This document shows positions 7,706 to 14,679 of a stretch of DNA of 50,582 nt, in pieces. Source of the stretch: Acetobacteraceae bacterium (GTDB taxonomy: Bacteria > Pseudomonadota > Alphaproteobacteria > Acetobacterales > Acetobacteraceae); contig JAFAXA010000293.1 in NCBI GenBank assembly GCA_019241425.1, forward strand, positions 1-50,582. Direction: 5' to 3'. Made by a program: the position numbers and the translations under genes. The notes beneath the pieces are model-generated. The model worked only from the letters and a program-made list of their open reading frames with translations, made no database searches and was not told where the DNA came from. Position 1 is the stretch's first letter. The number at the start of each line of letters is the position of its first letter.

Positions 7706-9010
7706 TCAGCGGTTCACCAGCCGCGCCGGGATCAGGAAGATCAGGCCGGCCCCGAGCACGAGCGTCGCCGCGAGGAACAGGATCGCCGGTTCGGTTCCGC
7801 CGGTGGCGGTGGCGGTCCACCCGACAATGGCCGGGCCGAAGAAGCCCGACAGGTTCGCAAACGAGTTGAGCACGGCAAGGCCGCCCGCGGCGGCGACGCC
7901 GCTCAATAGCGCCGTAGGCAGATTCCAGAACAGCGGCGGAATGGCGAGGATGCCGGCGGTCGCGATGCACAGCGCCAGAAGCCCCATCGCCGGTTGATGC
8001 TCGAACACGACGGACAGCACCAGCCCGGCCGCGCCGGCAAGATAGAGGCATGCGAGATGCCAACGCCGCTCGCGCCGCAAATCGCTGCTGCGGCTCACCA
8101 GAACCATCGACACGATGGCGCAAAGGCTCGGGAGCGCCGCCATCAACCCGACGGTGAAAGGGTCGTTCACCCCCATGTTCACGATCAGCGTCGGCAGCCA
8201 GAAGTTCAGCCCGTACAGACACAAATTGCAGATGAAAAAGATGACCGTCATCAGGATGATCAATGGATTGGTCAGCGCCTGACCGAGTGTCAGCACCGGT
8301 TTGGTGGCCCGATCCCGCTCGAGATCGGCCGTGATCGCGGCTTTTTCGGCGGGCGATAGCCAGGCCGCCTCGCTCACCCGATCCTGCAACGCGAGCAACA
8401 GGACCACGCCGATGACGATGCTGGGCAGCGCCTCCAGCGCGAACAGCCATTGCCATCCGCTATAACCCCAGGCTCCCGAGCACGCCTTCAGGATCCATCC
8501 GGAAAGCGGCGCGCCGATGAAACCGGCAACGCCGAGGCCGATGAAGAACAGCCCAACAACGCGGCCGCGCCGCTGCGCCGGAAACCAGGAGCTGAGGTAA
8601 TAGATCACGCCGGGCATGAAGCCCGCCTCCGCCGCGCCGAGCGCGAAGCGCATGGCGTAGAACTGCCACGCCGTGTGCACGAGCAGCGTCAGCGCGGAGA
8701 TCACGCCCCAGGTGAGCATGATGCGCGCCAACCAGACCCGGGCACCAACCCGGTGCAGCATGAGGTTGCTCGGCAGCTCGAACAGGAAGTATCCGAAGAA
8801 GAACACGCCCGCACCGACGCCATAGACGGCGTCGCTGAAATTGAGGTCGGACGCCATTTGCAGCTTGGCAAAGCCGACATTCACCCGATCCAGATAGGCC
8901 GCGAGAAACGCCGCGATCAGGATCGGCACGATCCGCATCGTCGCCTTTCGATAGGCCCGGTCTGCGACGTCCGGCAGTTCTTCTTGCAACGAAACGGCGG
9001 CGCCGCTCAT
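7706..9010 (-). CDS. MFS transporter (ACS family)
   Basis: 434-residue, 12-TM carrier. It has AAYLDRVNVGFAKLQM in TM1, the classic ACS signature also seen in tartrate and phthalate permeases. ELPSNLMLHRVGARVW is the motif A region and FMPGVIYYLSSWFPAQRRGR the mid-domain signature. ATG 9010 overlaps the stop of the upstream amidohydrolase as ATGA, so translation is coupled. It probably imports an organic acid for this operon. It differs clearly in sequence from the carriers at 6354 and 10866, suggesting different substrates or directions. Confidence 0.9.
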   Translation of the reverse strand: MSGAAVSLQEELPDVADRAYRKATMRIVPILIAAFLAAYLDRVNVGFAKLQMASDLNFSDAVYGVGAGVFFFGYFLFELPSNLMLHRVGARVWLARIMLTWGVISALTLLVHTAWQFYAMRFALGAAEAGFMPGVIYYLSSWFPAQRRGRVVGLFFIGLGVAGFIGAPLSGWILKACSGAWGYSGWQWLFALEALPSIVIGVVLLLALQDRVSEAAWLSPAEKAAITADLERDRATKPVLTLGQALTNPLIILMTVIFFICNLCLYGLNFWLPTLIVNMGVNDPFTVGLMAALPSLCAIVSMVLVSRSSDLRRERRWHLACLYLAGAAGLVLSVVFEHQPAMGLLALCIATAGILAIPPLFWNLPTALLSGVAAAGGLAVLNSFANLSGFFGPAIVGWTATATGGTEPAILFLAATLVLGAGLIFLIPARLVNR

Positions 9011-9963
9011 GTCGTTTCTCTCCCTTGTGGCAGGCGATAGGCCCGCCTTGCATTGTCGGCAAATACGGCCCGGATCGTTGCGTCGTCGGGTTCGCCGATC
9101 CCGTCCAGGATCGCATCCACGATCGGGCCGATGTTGGCGCCGAGGCTGCTGACCGGCAGGTTGCTGCCGTACATCACGCGCCCGAGGCCGAAGATCGCGA
9201 CCGCTTCCTGCACCAGCTTTGCCGTGCCGCGCGGGTCGAACCCGCCGCCCGCCAAGCCGAACTCCGACAGCTTCAGGAACGTGCGCGGATGGGACGCGAG
9301 GACGGCGAGGCCGGCGCGCCATGCCGCAAGCCCCTCCGCCGACCGATCCAGCGGCAAGCCGCAGTGATTGACGATCACGGTCAATCCGGGCAGCGGCGCG
9401 ATGGCCTCCGCCGCTTCGGCCAGATGCCAGAACGGCACCCTCAGATCCCAGGACAGGCCGGCGGCCTCCAGCGCCTGCAATCCGGCGTGGACCGCCGCAT
9501 GCTGGAGCGAGCCGGGCTGGCCGCGCACGGAGCTGCCGGGCTCGCTTGCCGTGACGGGTTTGCTGCGAATGCCGCGCATCAGCTTGCTCGCGCTATGGCC
9601 GCGAATGATCGACGCCATGTCTGGCTGCAGGAATGAAACGTGCCCGACGCACGCGCTGGGCAAGCCGGTTTCCTGATGCACCTGCTCGAGCCAGCGCGTT
9701 TCGCCAAGCTGGTCGGCGCGGTCACGCTCGGCCTCGATATGGACGCTGCCCGCGATCCGCATCGGCGCTTGATCGCGGCGCAGATCCTCGACGCCGTAGT
9801 TCCGGCAGATCGCGCGGTACGGGCCGAGGAAGAAGTGCGGCTCGTACCGATCTTGCAGCCAGGGGTACCGGCCGGCCGACAAATCCCACAGATGGTGGTG
9901 GGCATCGACGATCCCATCCGGCAGCGCCGCCGCGACCCGTTGCAGCCCCGCGCCCCCTGTCAT
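9007..9963 (-). CDS. Amidohydrolase family lactonase-like hydrolase (COG3618 type)
   Basis: 318-residue metal-dependent TIM-barrel hydrolase, paralogous to the one at 5422. It has GIVDAHHHLWDL at the N-terminus, VIVNHCGLPLDR in the middle and VMYGSNLPVSSLG near the end. In this copy the position after P in the last motif is V then S, where many relatives have an Asp, as in the FPVD of the paralogue. That may alter metal use. Both ends overlap neighbours as ATGA (9960-9963 and 9007-9010). A lactonase in a sugar-acid or aromatic-acid pathway is the likely role. Confidence 0.82.
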   Translation of the reverse strand: MTGGAGLQRVAAALPDGIVDAHHHLWDLSAGRYPWLQDRYEPHFFLGPYRAICRNYGVEDLRRDQAPMRIAGSVHIEAERDRADQLGETRWLEQVHQETGLPSACVGHVSFLQPDMASIIRGHSASKLMRGIRSKPVTASEPGSSVRGQPGSLQHAAVHAGLQALEAAGLSWDLRVPFWHLAEAAEAIAPLPGLTVIVNHCGLPLDRSAEGLAAWRAGLAVLASHPRTFLKLSEFGLAGGGFDPRGTAKLVQEAVAIFGLGRVMYGSNLPVSSLGANIGPIVDAILDGIGEPDDATIRAVFADNARRAYRLPQGRETT

Positions 9964-10844
9964 GATTCGGCAGGGTTGCGGCGTTCCAATTCGACCAGCA
10001 GCCCGGAATGATCGAGATCACCCGCGTGGGCAAGCAGGCCGCGGAACAGCTCGGCGGTGATCGCCGTGTAGGGCGTGTCCCGGACCGCCAATCGGCCGGC
10101 CGCGTCGAGCGCGTTGTCGAGATCCTTGAGGTGGGTAACGGAGCGGCCTTTGGTCACAAAATCCCGCTCGACCATGCGCTGGCCGTGCAGGTCCAGAACG
10201 CGACTCTCGGCGAAGCCGCCCCGCAGCGCCTCGCGCACCTTGGCCGGGTCCGCCCCGCCGCGCTCGGCAAGCAGCAGCGCTTCCGCGACCGCTCCGATGG
10301 TGACGCCGACGATGATCTGGTTGGCCAGCTTGGCGAGCTGCCCGGCACCGGCCGGGCCGACATGCACCGGCCGGCCCATGGCGCGAAGCACCGGCTCGGC
10401 GCGCGCGTAATCGGCCGCATCGCCGCCGGCCATGATCGCCAAGGTTCCCGCGGTCGCGCCCACTGTGCCACCCGAAACCGGCGCGTCGACATGGCCGACA
10501 CCGAGGGCGGCCAGCCGCTTAGCGTGGTCCTGCGCTTCGAACGGTTTGATCGAACTCATATCCACGACCAGCGTGCCGGGCCGCATCGCGGCCGCCGTAT
10601 TCCGGCCGAACAACACGTCCGTAACGACCGGTCCGTTCTCGAGCATCAGCACGACGATGTCGGCGTCCCGGACCGCCTCGGCCGGCGTTTCCGCGACCGC
10701 GGCGCCATCCCCGGTGAGGGCTTCTGCCTTGGCGCGCGAGCGATTCCACGCGACCACAGGAAACCCGGCCTTGAGCACGTTGCGGGCTTGCGGACCTCCC
10801 ATCAGCCCGACGCCGAGAAAGGCGATGCGCGATTGCTGGGTCAT
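9960..10844 (-). CDS. NAD(P)-dependent beta-hydroxyacid dehydrogenase (HIBADH/GarR family)
   Basis: 294-residue dehydrogenase with an N-terminal Rossmann domain, FLGVGLMGGPQARNV. The substrate-binding signature is HVDAPVSGGTVGA near residue 118, and GQLAKLANQI near residue 168 carries the catalytic Lys. A C-terminal all-helical domain includes LKDLDNALDAA. The family oxidises or reduces beta-hydroxyacids such as 3-hydroxyisobutyrate, tartronate semialdehyde and threonate-type compounds. The stop overlaps the next gene's ATG. The position after PdxA-like and MFS genes fits sugar-acid breakdown; exact substrate unknown. Confidence 0.88.
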   Translation of the reverse strand: MTQQSRIAFLGVGLMGGPQARNVLKAGFPVVAWNRSRAKAEALTGDGAAVAETPAEAVRDADIVVLMLENGPVVTDVLFGRNTAAAMRPGTLVVDMSSIKPFEAQDHAKRLAALGVGHVDAPVSGGTVGATAGTLAIMAGGDAADYARAEPVLRAMGRPVHVGPAGAGQLAKLANQIIVGVTIGAVAEALLLAERGGADPAKVREALRGGFAESRVLDLHGQRMVERDFVTKGRSVTHLKDLDNALDAAGRLAVRDTPYTAITAELFRGLLAHAGDLDHSGLLVELERRNPAES

Positions 10845-10865
10845 GTTTGTCTCTCCTCCTTCCCG

Positions 10866-12143
10866 TCAGGCCAGGGCGGCGGTGACGGCCGCCGGTTCAA
10901 CGACCGGGCGCTGCGGCTTGATCCACATCGTCGCCGCTGCACCGGCCAGCAACAGGCACGCCGAGCCGGCGAACGGCAGCGTCCAGTTGCCGGTGCTGTC
11001 GATGATGATCCCGAACACGATCGGCGAAATGATGCCCGCGATCGCCGAACCGGCGTTCATGAGGCCGCTCGCCGTCCCGGCATAGCGCGGCGCTACGTCC
11101 ATCGGCACGGACCAGATCGGGCCGATCGTCAACTCCAGCATGAAGAAGGCGGCGCTCAGGCTGATGAGCATCAGCGTGAAGTTCGTGCTGAAAAGGACCG
11201 GCAACAGGAACACGAACGCACCGAGCAGGCTGGCCATGATGACGTTGCGGCGCGCCGCCTCGGTGTTGCCGGTGCGTCGCAGGATGCGATCGCTGATGAT
11301 GCCGCCGGCCGTGTCGCCCACCACGCCCGCGAAGAACACGCCGGAGGAGAACAAGGCGGTGCTCTTCAGGTCGAGCCCATAGCCGTGCAGAAAGAACACC
11401 GGCAACCAGGTGAAGAACAGCCAGGCGGTCCAGCCGTAGCAGAAGTAAACAATCATCGTGGGCGCCATGCGTTTGATGACGGCGCCCCACGGCACCGCGT
11501 CCCCCTTTGCGGAAATTTGGCGGAATGCCGGCAATTCGGCGATGTCCTCCGGGCGGATCCCCTTGTGGGCGCGTGGATCGTCGCGGAAGTAAACCCACCA
11601 GACAACGACCCAGACCGCAGTCAGCACGCCCAGAATGACGAAGGATGCGCGCCAGGATAGGGTCAGCATCAGGAAGGTGACGAAGGGCGGTGTGATCGCG
11701 TTGCCCAGCCGCGAGCAGGAATGGGTGACGCCCTGGGCGAATCCGCGCTTCTCGACGGGCGTCCAGTTCGTCAGCGCGCGCGCGGCCGCCGGTAGCGTGG
11801 CGCCTTCGCCGATGCCAAGCACGAAGCGGATCGCGAGCAGCGCGGAAAAGCTCTCGATCAGGCCCATGCCGAGCGTTGTCACAACCCAAATGCCGCCGCA
11901 GACGAGGAGAGTGATGCGTGAGCCGATCCGGTCGGCGATCCAGCCGCCGAACACCTGTGAAACGACATAGGAATAGCCGAAGGCCGAGAATGCGACACCC
12001 AGTTGGGTGTTCGTCATTCCCAGTTCCTTCATGATCGGCCCGGCGGCGGTGGAAAGGTTCACCCGATCCACGTAAAGCAGGAACGACATCGTGCTCAGCA
12101 GGATGAGCACGTTAAGCGGCGCGCCGCGGCGATAGCCGAACAT
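10866..12143 (-). CDS. MFS transporter (ACS family)
   Basis: 425-residue, 12-TM carrier with LLYVDRVNLSTAAGPIMKELG in TM1, GGWIADRIGSR as motif A and FVLGIGEGATLPAAARAL in the mid-domain. These are close to the hexuronate/glucarate group. ATG 12143, with GGGAG ten bases upstream, replaces the track's start at 12329, which would run into the pdxA-like gene. It is the second gene of the operon, directly after the PdxA-like enzyme, and is likely an importer for the pathway substrate. Confidence 0.9.
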   Translation of the reverse strand: MFGYRRGAPLNVLILLSTMSFLLYVDRVNLSTAAGPIMKELGMTNTQLGVAFSAFGYSYVVSQVFGGWIADRIGSRITLLVCGGIWVVTTLGMGLIESFSALLAIRFVLGIGEGATLPAAARALTNWTPVEKRGFAQGVTHSCSRLGNAITPPFVTFLMLTLSWRASFVILGVLTAVWVVVWWVYFRDDPRAHKGIRPEDIAELPAFRQISAKGDAVPWGAVIKRMAPTMIVYFCYGWTAWLFFTWLPVFFLHGYGLDLKSTALFSSGVFFAGVVGDTAGGIISDRILRRTGNTEAARRNVIMASLLGAFVFLLPVLFSTNFTLMLISLSAAFFMLELTIGPIWSVPMDVAPRYAGTASGLMNAGSAIAGIISPIVFGIIIDSTGNWTLPFAGSACLLLAGAAATMWIKPQRPVVEPAAVTAALA

Positions 12144-12175
12144 CGACGTTCTCCCAATTTTCTTCGATCGTAGCG

Positions 12176-12194
12176 GCGGGATTTCGCGTCCCGC
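12176..12194. repeat. Hairpin between pdxA-like gene and first MFS gene
   Basis: GCGGGA-TTTCGCG-TCCCGC forms a 6-base GC stem with a 7-base loop in the 70-base spacer of the operon. No T-run follows on the minus strand, so it is more likely an mRNA-stability or partial-attenuation element than a full terminator. Function is inferred only. Confidence 0.35.
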
Positions 12195-12213
12195 TGCGGC
12201 GACGTCCGGCGAA

Positions 12214-13245
12214 CTAGGCGGCCATGCGGTCCCGGGTCTTGCGCGCCATCTTGGCTGCGAGCAGAACAGCCGCCTTGCTGGCACCGAGATTGGCGACGCC
12301 CTTTCCCGCGATGTCGTAGGCCGAGCCATGAGCCGGCGTGCAGATCGGGAACGGAAAGCCGCCGAGCAAGGTCACGCCACGGTCGAAGCCGATCAGCTTC
12401 ATCGCGATCTGTCCTTGATCGTGATACATCGTCAGCACCGCATCGAACGCACCTTTGACGGCGCGCACGAAGACTGTGTCGGGCGGAAAGGGTCCGTCGG
12501 CATTGATGCCCTCGCGCTGCGCCGCTTCCACTGCGGGACGGATGATCGCGTCGTCCTCGTGGCCGAAATTGCCGCCGTCGCCGGCGTGCGGATTGAGGCC
12601 GGCCACCGCGATCCGCGGTTTTGCCACGCCGGCCTCGCGCAAGGATGCGTCGGTCAGCTTAATGTCGCTAAGCACACGCGGCGTCGTGATGAGAGCCGCG
12701 ACTCTTGAGAGCGGCACGTGCGACGTCACGCGCGCATTCCACAATCCCTCGAGCACGTTGAACTCGCTCGCCGGGCTGTCCACGCCCAGAATTTCGGCGG
12801 TGTAGCCGATCTCGTCGTCATAGGGCGGATGCGACATGCGCATCGCCGCCTTGTTAAACGGCGTGAAGCACACAGCGCCCGCCTTGCCGGCGGCCGCGAG
12901 CTTCAAGCAGGTCGAGAAATTCGCCAGAGCGAACCGTCCGCCCTCGGCCGCAGCGACGCCGCGCTCGATCGTCGCCGGATCGAGATGGCCGAGATCGATC
13001 AGGACCGGCTTTTCGCCCGGGGTCACGTCCGTATCTGGGCCGCGTGTCTCGACATCGAGGGCCACATTGCCGTCGGCGGCGCCTTGGGCCAGCACGCGGC
13101 GATCACCCACAACGAGCAGCGATGCGGCCTCGCGCACCTCCGGGTCGGCGATCAGCTTGGCCGCCAATTCCGGCCCGATCCCGGCTGGATCGCCGATCGC
13201 GAGCGCGATCACAGGCTTCACTCCGTATTGGTTCCCGGCCGTCAT
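12214..13245 (-). CDS. PdxA family 4-phospho-hydroxyacid dehydrogenase
   Basis: 343-residue NAD-dependent dehydrogenase of the PdxA family. It begins IALAIGDPAGIGPELAAKL and has the metal-binding His in FTPFNKAAMRMSH, LNPHAGDGGNFGHED, TMYHDQGQIAMKLIGF and the C-terminal HGSAYDIAGKG. PdxA proper makes vitamin B6 precursor from 4-phosphohydroxythreonine. Catabolic PdxA2 paralogues oxidise 4-phospho-D-threonate or -erythronate. The operon context favours the catabolic type, but the DUF1537 kinase that normally supplies its substrate is not in this window. ATG 13245 has GGAGG seven bases upstream. First gene of the operon, divergent from gntR. Confidence 0.88.
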   Translation of the reverse strand: MTAGNQYGVKPVIALAIGDPAGIGPELAAKLIADPEVREAASLLVVGDRRVLAQGAADGNVALDVETRGPDTDVTPGEKPVLIDLGHLDPATIERGVAAAEGGRFALANFSTCLKLAAAGKAGAVCFTPFNKAAMRMSHPPYDDEIGYTAEILGVDSPASEFNVLEGLWNARVTSHVPLSRVAALITTPRVLSDIKLTDASLREAGVAKPRIAVAGLNPHAGDGGNFGHEDDAIIRPAVEAAQREGINADGPFPPDTVFVRAVKGAFDAVLTMYHDQGQIAMKLIGFDRGVTLLGGFPFPICTPAHGSAYDIAGKGVANLGASKAAVLLAAKMARKTRDRMAA

Positions 13246-13309
13246 GGCGTCGCCTCCCTCTTCTCTGGTCCCGGCCGTCTTAACAGACTTCAAGTTAAAT
13301 GCAAGGTTC

Positions 13310-13319
13310 CTGTATACAG
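13310..13319. promoter_or_regulatory. Palindromic operator candidate for the divergent GntR regulator
   Basis: CTGTATACAG is a perfect 10-base palindrome in the 161-base gap between the catabolic operon and gntR. A second ATACAG half-site lies 10 bases downstream (GCATACAGG). TGTATACA-type palindromes fit the short inverted repeats bound by FCD-type GntR regulators. On the minus strand TTGCAT and TAAGAC are 16 bases apart and could be the operon promoter, with the palindrome immediately upstream of the -35 element. Confidence 0.55.
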
Positions 13320-13406
13320 AACGCAGCATACAGGGTGCGTGTGCGTTGCCATAGACTCGGCGAGTCCGCTACAGAGACGCGAGCGGAACCTCTGGAAGGG
13401 TTAGAC

Positions 13407-14066
13407 GTGGACCAGCTAACAGTCGCTCCGGTCGCCCGCCACACGCTTCACGAAGACCTTGTCGGGCGCATCCGGGACCTCATCATCGAGGGGCAGCTCG
13501 CGCCCGGCACGCGGATCCATGAGGGCCAGCTCGGTGAGGCGCTCGGGGTTTCCCGAACACCGCTCAGGGAGGCGCTGAAATTCCTGGCGAGCGAGGGCCT
13601 GATCGATTTGGTACCGGGGCGCGGCGGCGTCGTCCGTCAGCTCAGCGCGCAGGACGTCCGCAACATGCTGGACGTTCTGGTCGCACTCGAATGCCTGGCC
13701 GGGCGTCTCGCCTGCCGCACTGCGACCGATGAGCAAATCAAGCATGTCCGCTCGCTGCACGACCGCATGATGAAGCTATACGCCAGCCGCAACCGGCTCG
13801 AATACTATAAGCTCAATCAGGCGATCCATTCCGCCATCGCCACTCTCTCCGGCAACGATTTCCTGGCCTCCACCCATGAAGCGATCCAGTCGCGGCTGAA
13901 GCGCATCCGTTTCATCGGAAACGACGAGCCGGATAACTGGGGCGAGGCCGTCGGAGAACATGTCGAAATGATCGAGGCTTTGGAGCGGCGTGACGAGGAA
14001 GCGCTCACCGAGATCCTGACGCGGCACCTCCAGGAAACGTGGAAGCGCGTGCGCCCAATCATCTGA
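13407..14066 (+). CDS. GntR family transcriptional regulator (FadR/FCD subfamily)
   Basis: 219-residue regulator with an N-terminal winged helix (EDLVGRIRDLIIEGQLAPGTRIHEGQL..., recognition region LGVSRTPLREALKFL) and a C-terminal all-helical FCD ligand domain. The FCD His/Asp metal-site residues occur in the NQAIHSAI and GEHVEMIEAL stretches. GTG 13407, with GGAAGGG six bases upstream, is preferred to the track's ATG 13299, which would put the palindrome inside the gene. It is probably the local, ligand-relieved repressor of the divergent operon ending at 5422; the effector would be a pathway acid. Confidence 0.9.
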   Translation: MDQLTVAPVARHTLHEDLVGRIRDLIIEGQLAPGTRIHEGQLGEALGVSRTPLREALKFLASEGLIDLVPGRGGVVRQLSAQDVRNMLDVLVALECLAGRLACRTATDEQIKHVRSLHDRMMKLYASRNRLEYYKLNQAIHSAIATLSGNDFLASTHEAIQSRLKRIRFIGNDEPDNWGEAVGEHVEMIEALERRDEEALTEILTRHLQETWKRVRPII

Positions 14067-14115
14067 CCGGCAACGCCAGGCCTATTCTCCGGCCCGCATC
14101 GATCGAGAGTAGGGT

Positions 14116-14679
14116 TCAGGGCTGGAGGTGCGGATTGGACCACCGGGCCCGCAACAGCCCGCTTTCGGCGGCAACTTCCCATCGTGGCGGCGGCCGCACC
14201 ACCCGCGTCGTCGTGTTTCCAGCGAGCGCGGTCCTGTACTGCGGCGCCAGCGCGAGCGCATGACCGCCTTGTTCCAGGTCCACTTCCTCCCCGGACACCG
14301 CCGTGATTTTCCAGCCTGCGACGATCTGGCCGGGCTCTACGAGCACCGGCTTCGCGCCCCCCGGCGGTTCGAAAATGGCGACACGCTGGCTGGGCGTCGT
14401 GATGATCCCAGCCAGCCGCGGTAGTTCGGCCTGTACGGCGCTCGTTTGTTTGACGTCGGGCCTGCGGTCACGCGCGAAGAGCGGCCGGGCAAGGCTCACC
14501 GTTGCCCAGCGCTCGACGGCACTTGCTTCCGGCGCGGTCGATCGGACCGTGTCGCCTGGAACGCGCCTCGCCTCGCCGGTGCCGCGGCGAACGCCCTGCT
14601 CGTCGTCCGTGCCGAAATGCGACAACTCGGCGGCCACGATCGCCGCGAGCAGACCGCATGTCAGTCCGAGCAGGCGCAT
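14116..14679 (-). CDS. GspC/PulC-like bitopic periplasmic protein
   Basis: 187-residue protein with an N-terminal hydrophobic segment (LLGLTCGLLAAIVAAEL) and a periplasmic part. SLARPLFARDRRP followed by a compact region (ELPRLAGIITTPSQRVAIFEPPG, then VLVEPGQIVAGWKITAV) resembles the homology-region domain of type II secretion GspC/PulC proteins. No other secretion gene is nearby. Its ATG shares a base with the ATPase stop (TGATG), so it is the coupled last gene of the SPFH-ATPase operon. It could be a periplasmic adaptor for that complex. The resemblance is judged by eye only. Confidence 0.6.
   Translation of the reverse strand: MRLLGLTCGLLAAIVAAELSHFGTDDEQGVRRGTGEARRVPGDTVRSTAPEASAVERWATVSLARPLFARDRRPDVKQTSAVQAELPRLAGIITTPSQRVAIFEPPGGAKPVLVEPGQIVAGWKITAVSGEEVDLEQGGHALALAPQYRTALAGNTTTRVVRPPPRWEVAAESGLLRARWSNPHLQP

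Noticed and set aside
6468-7997. 509-residue plus-strand ORF
   Set aside because: Antisense to an MFS gene with all expected helices; the ORF itself has low-complexity Arg-rich sequence.
10008-11660. 550-residue plus-strand ORF
   Set aside because: Antisense shadow of the dehydrogenase and MFS genes; Arg/His/Gln-rich composition with no family motif.
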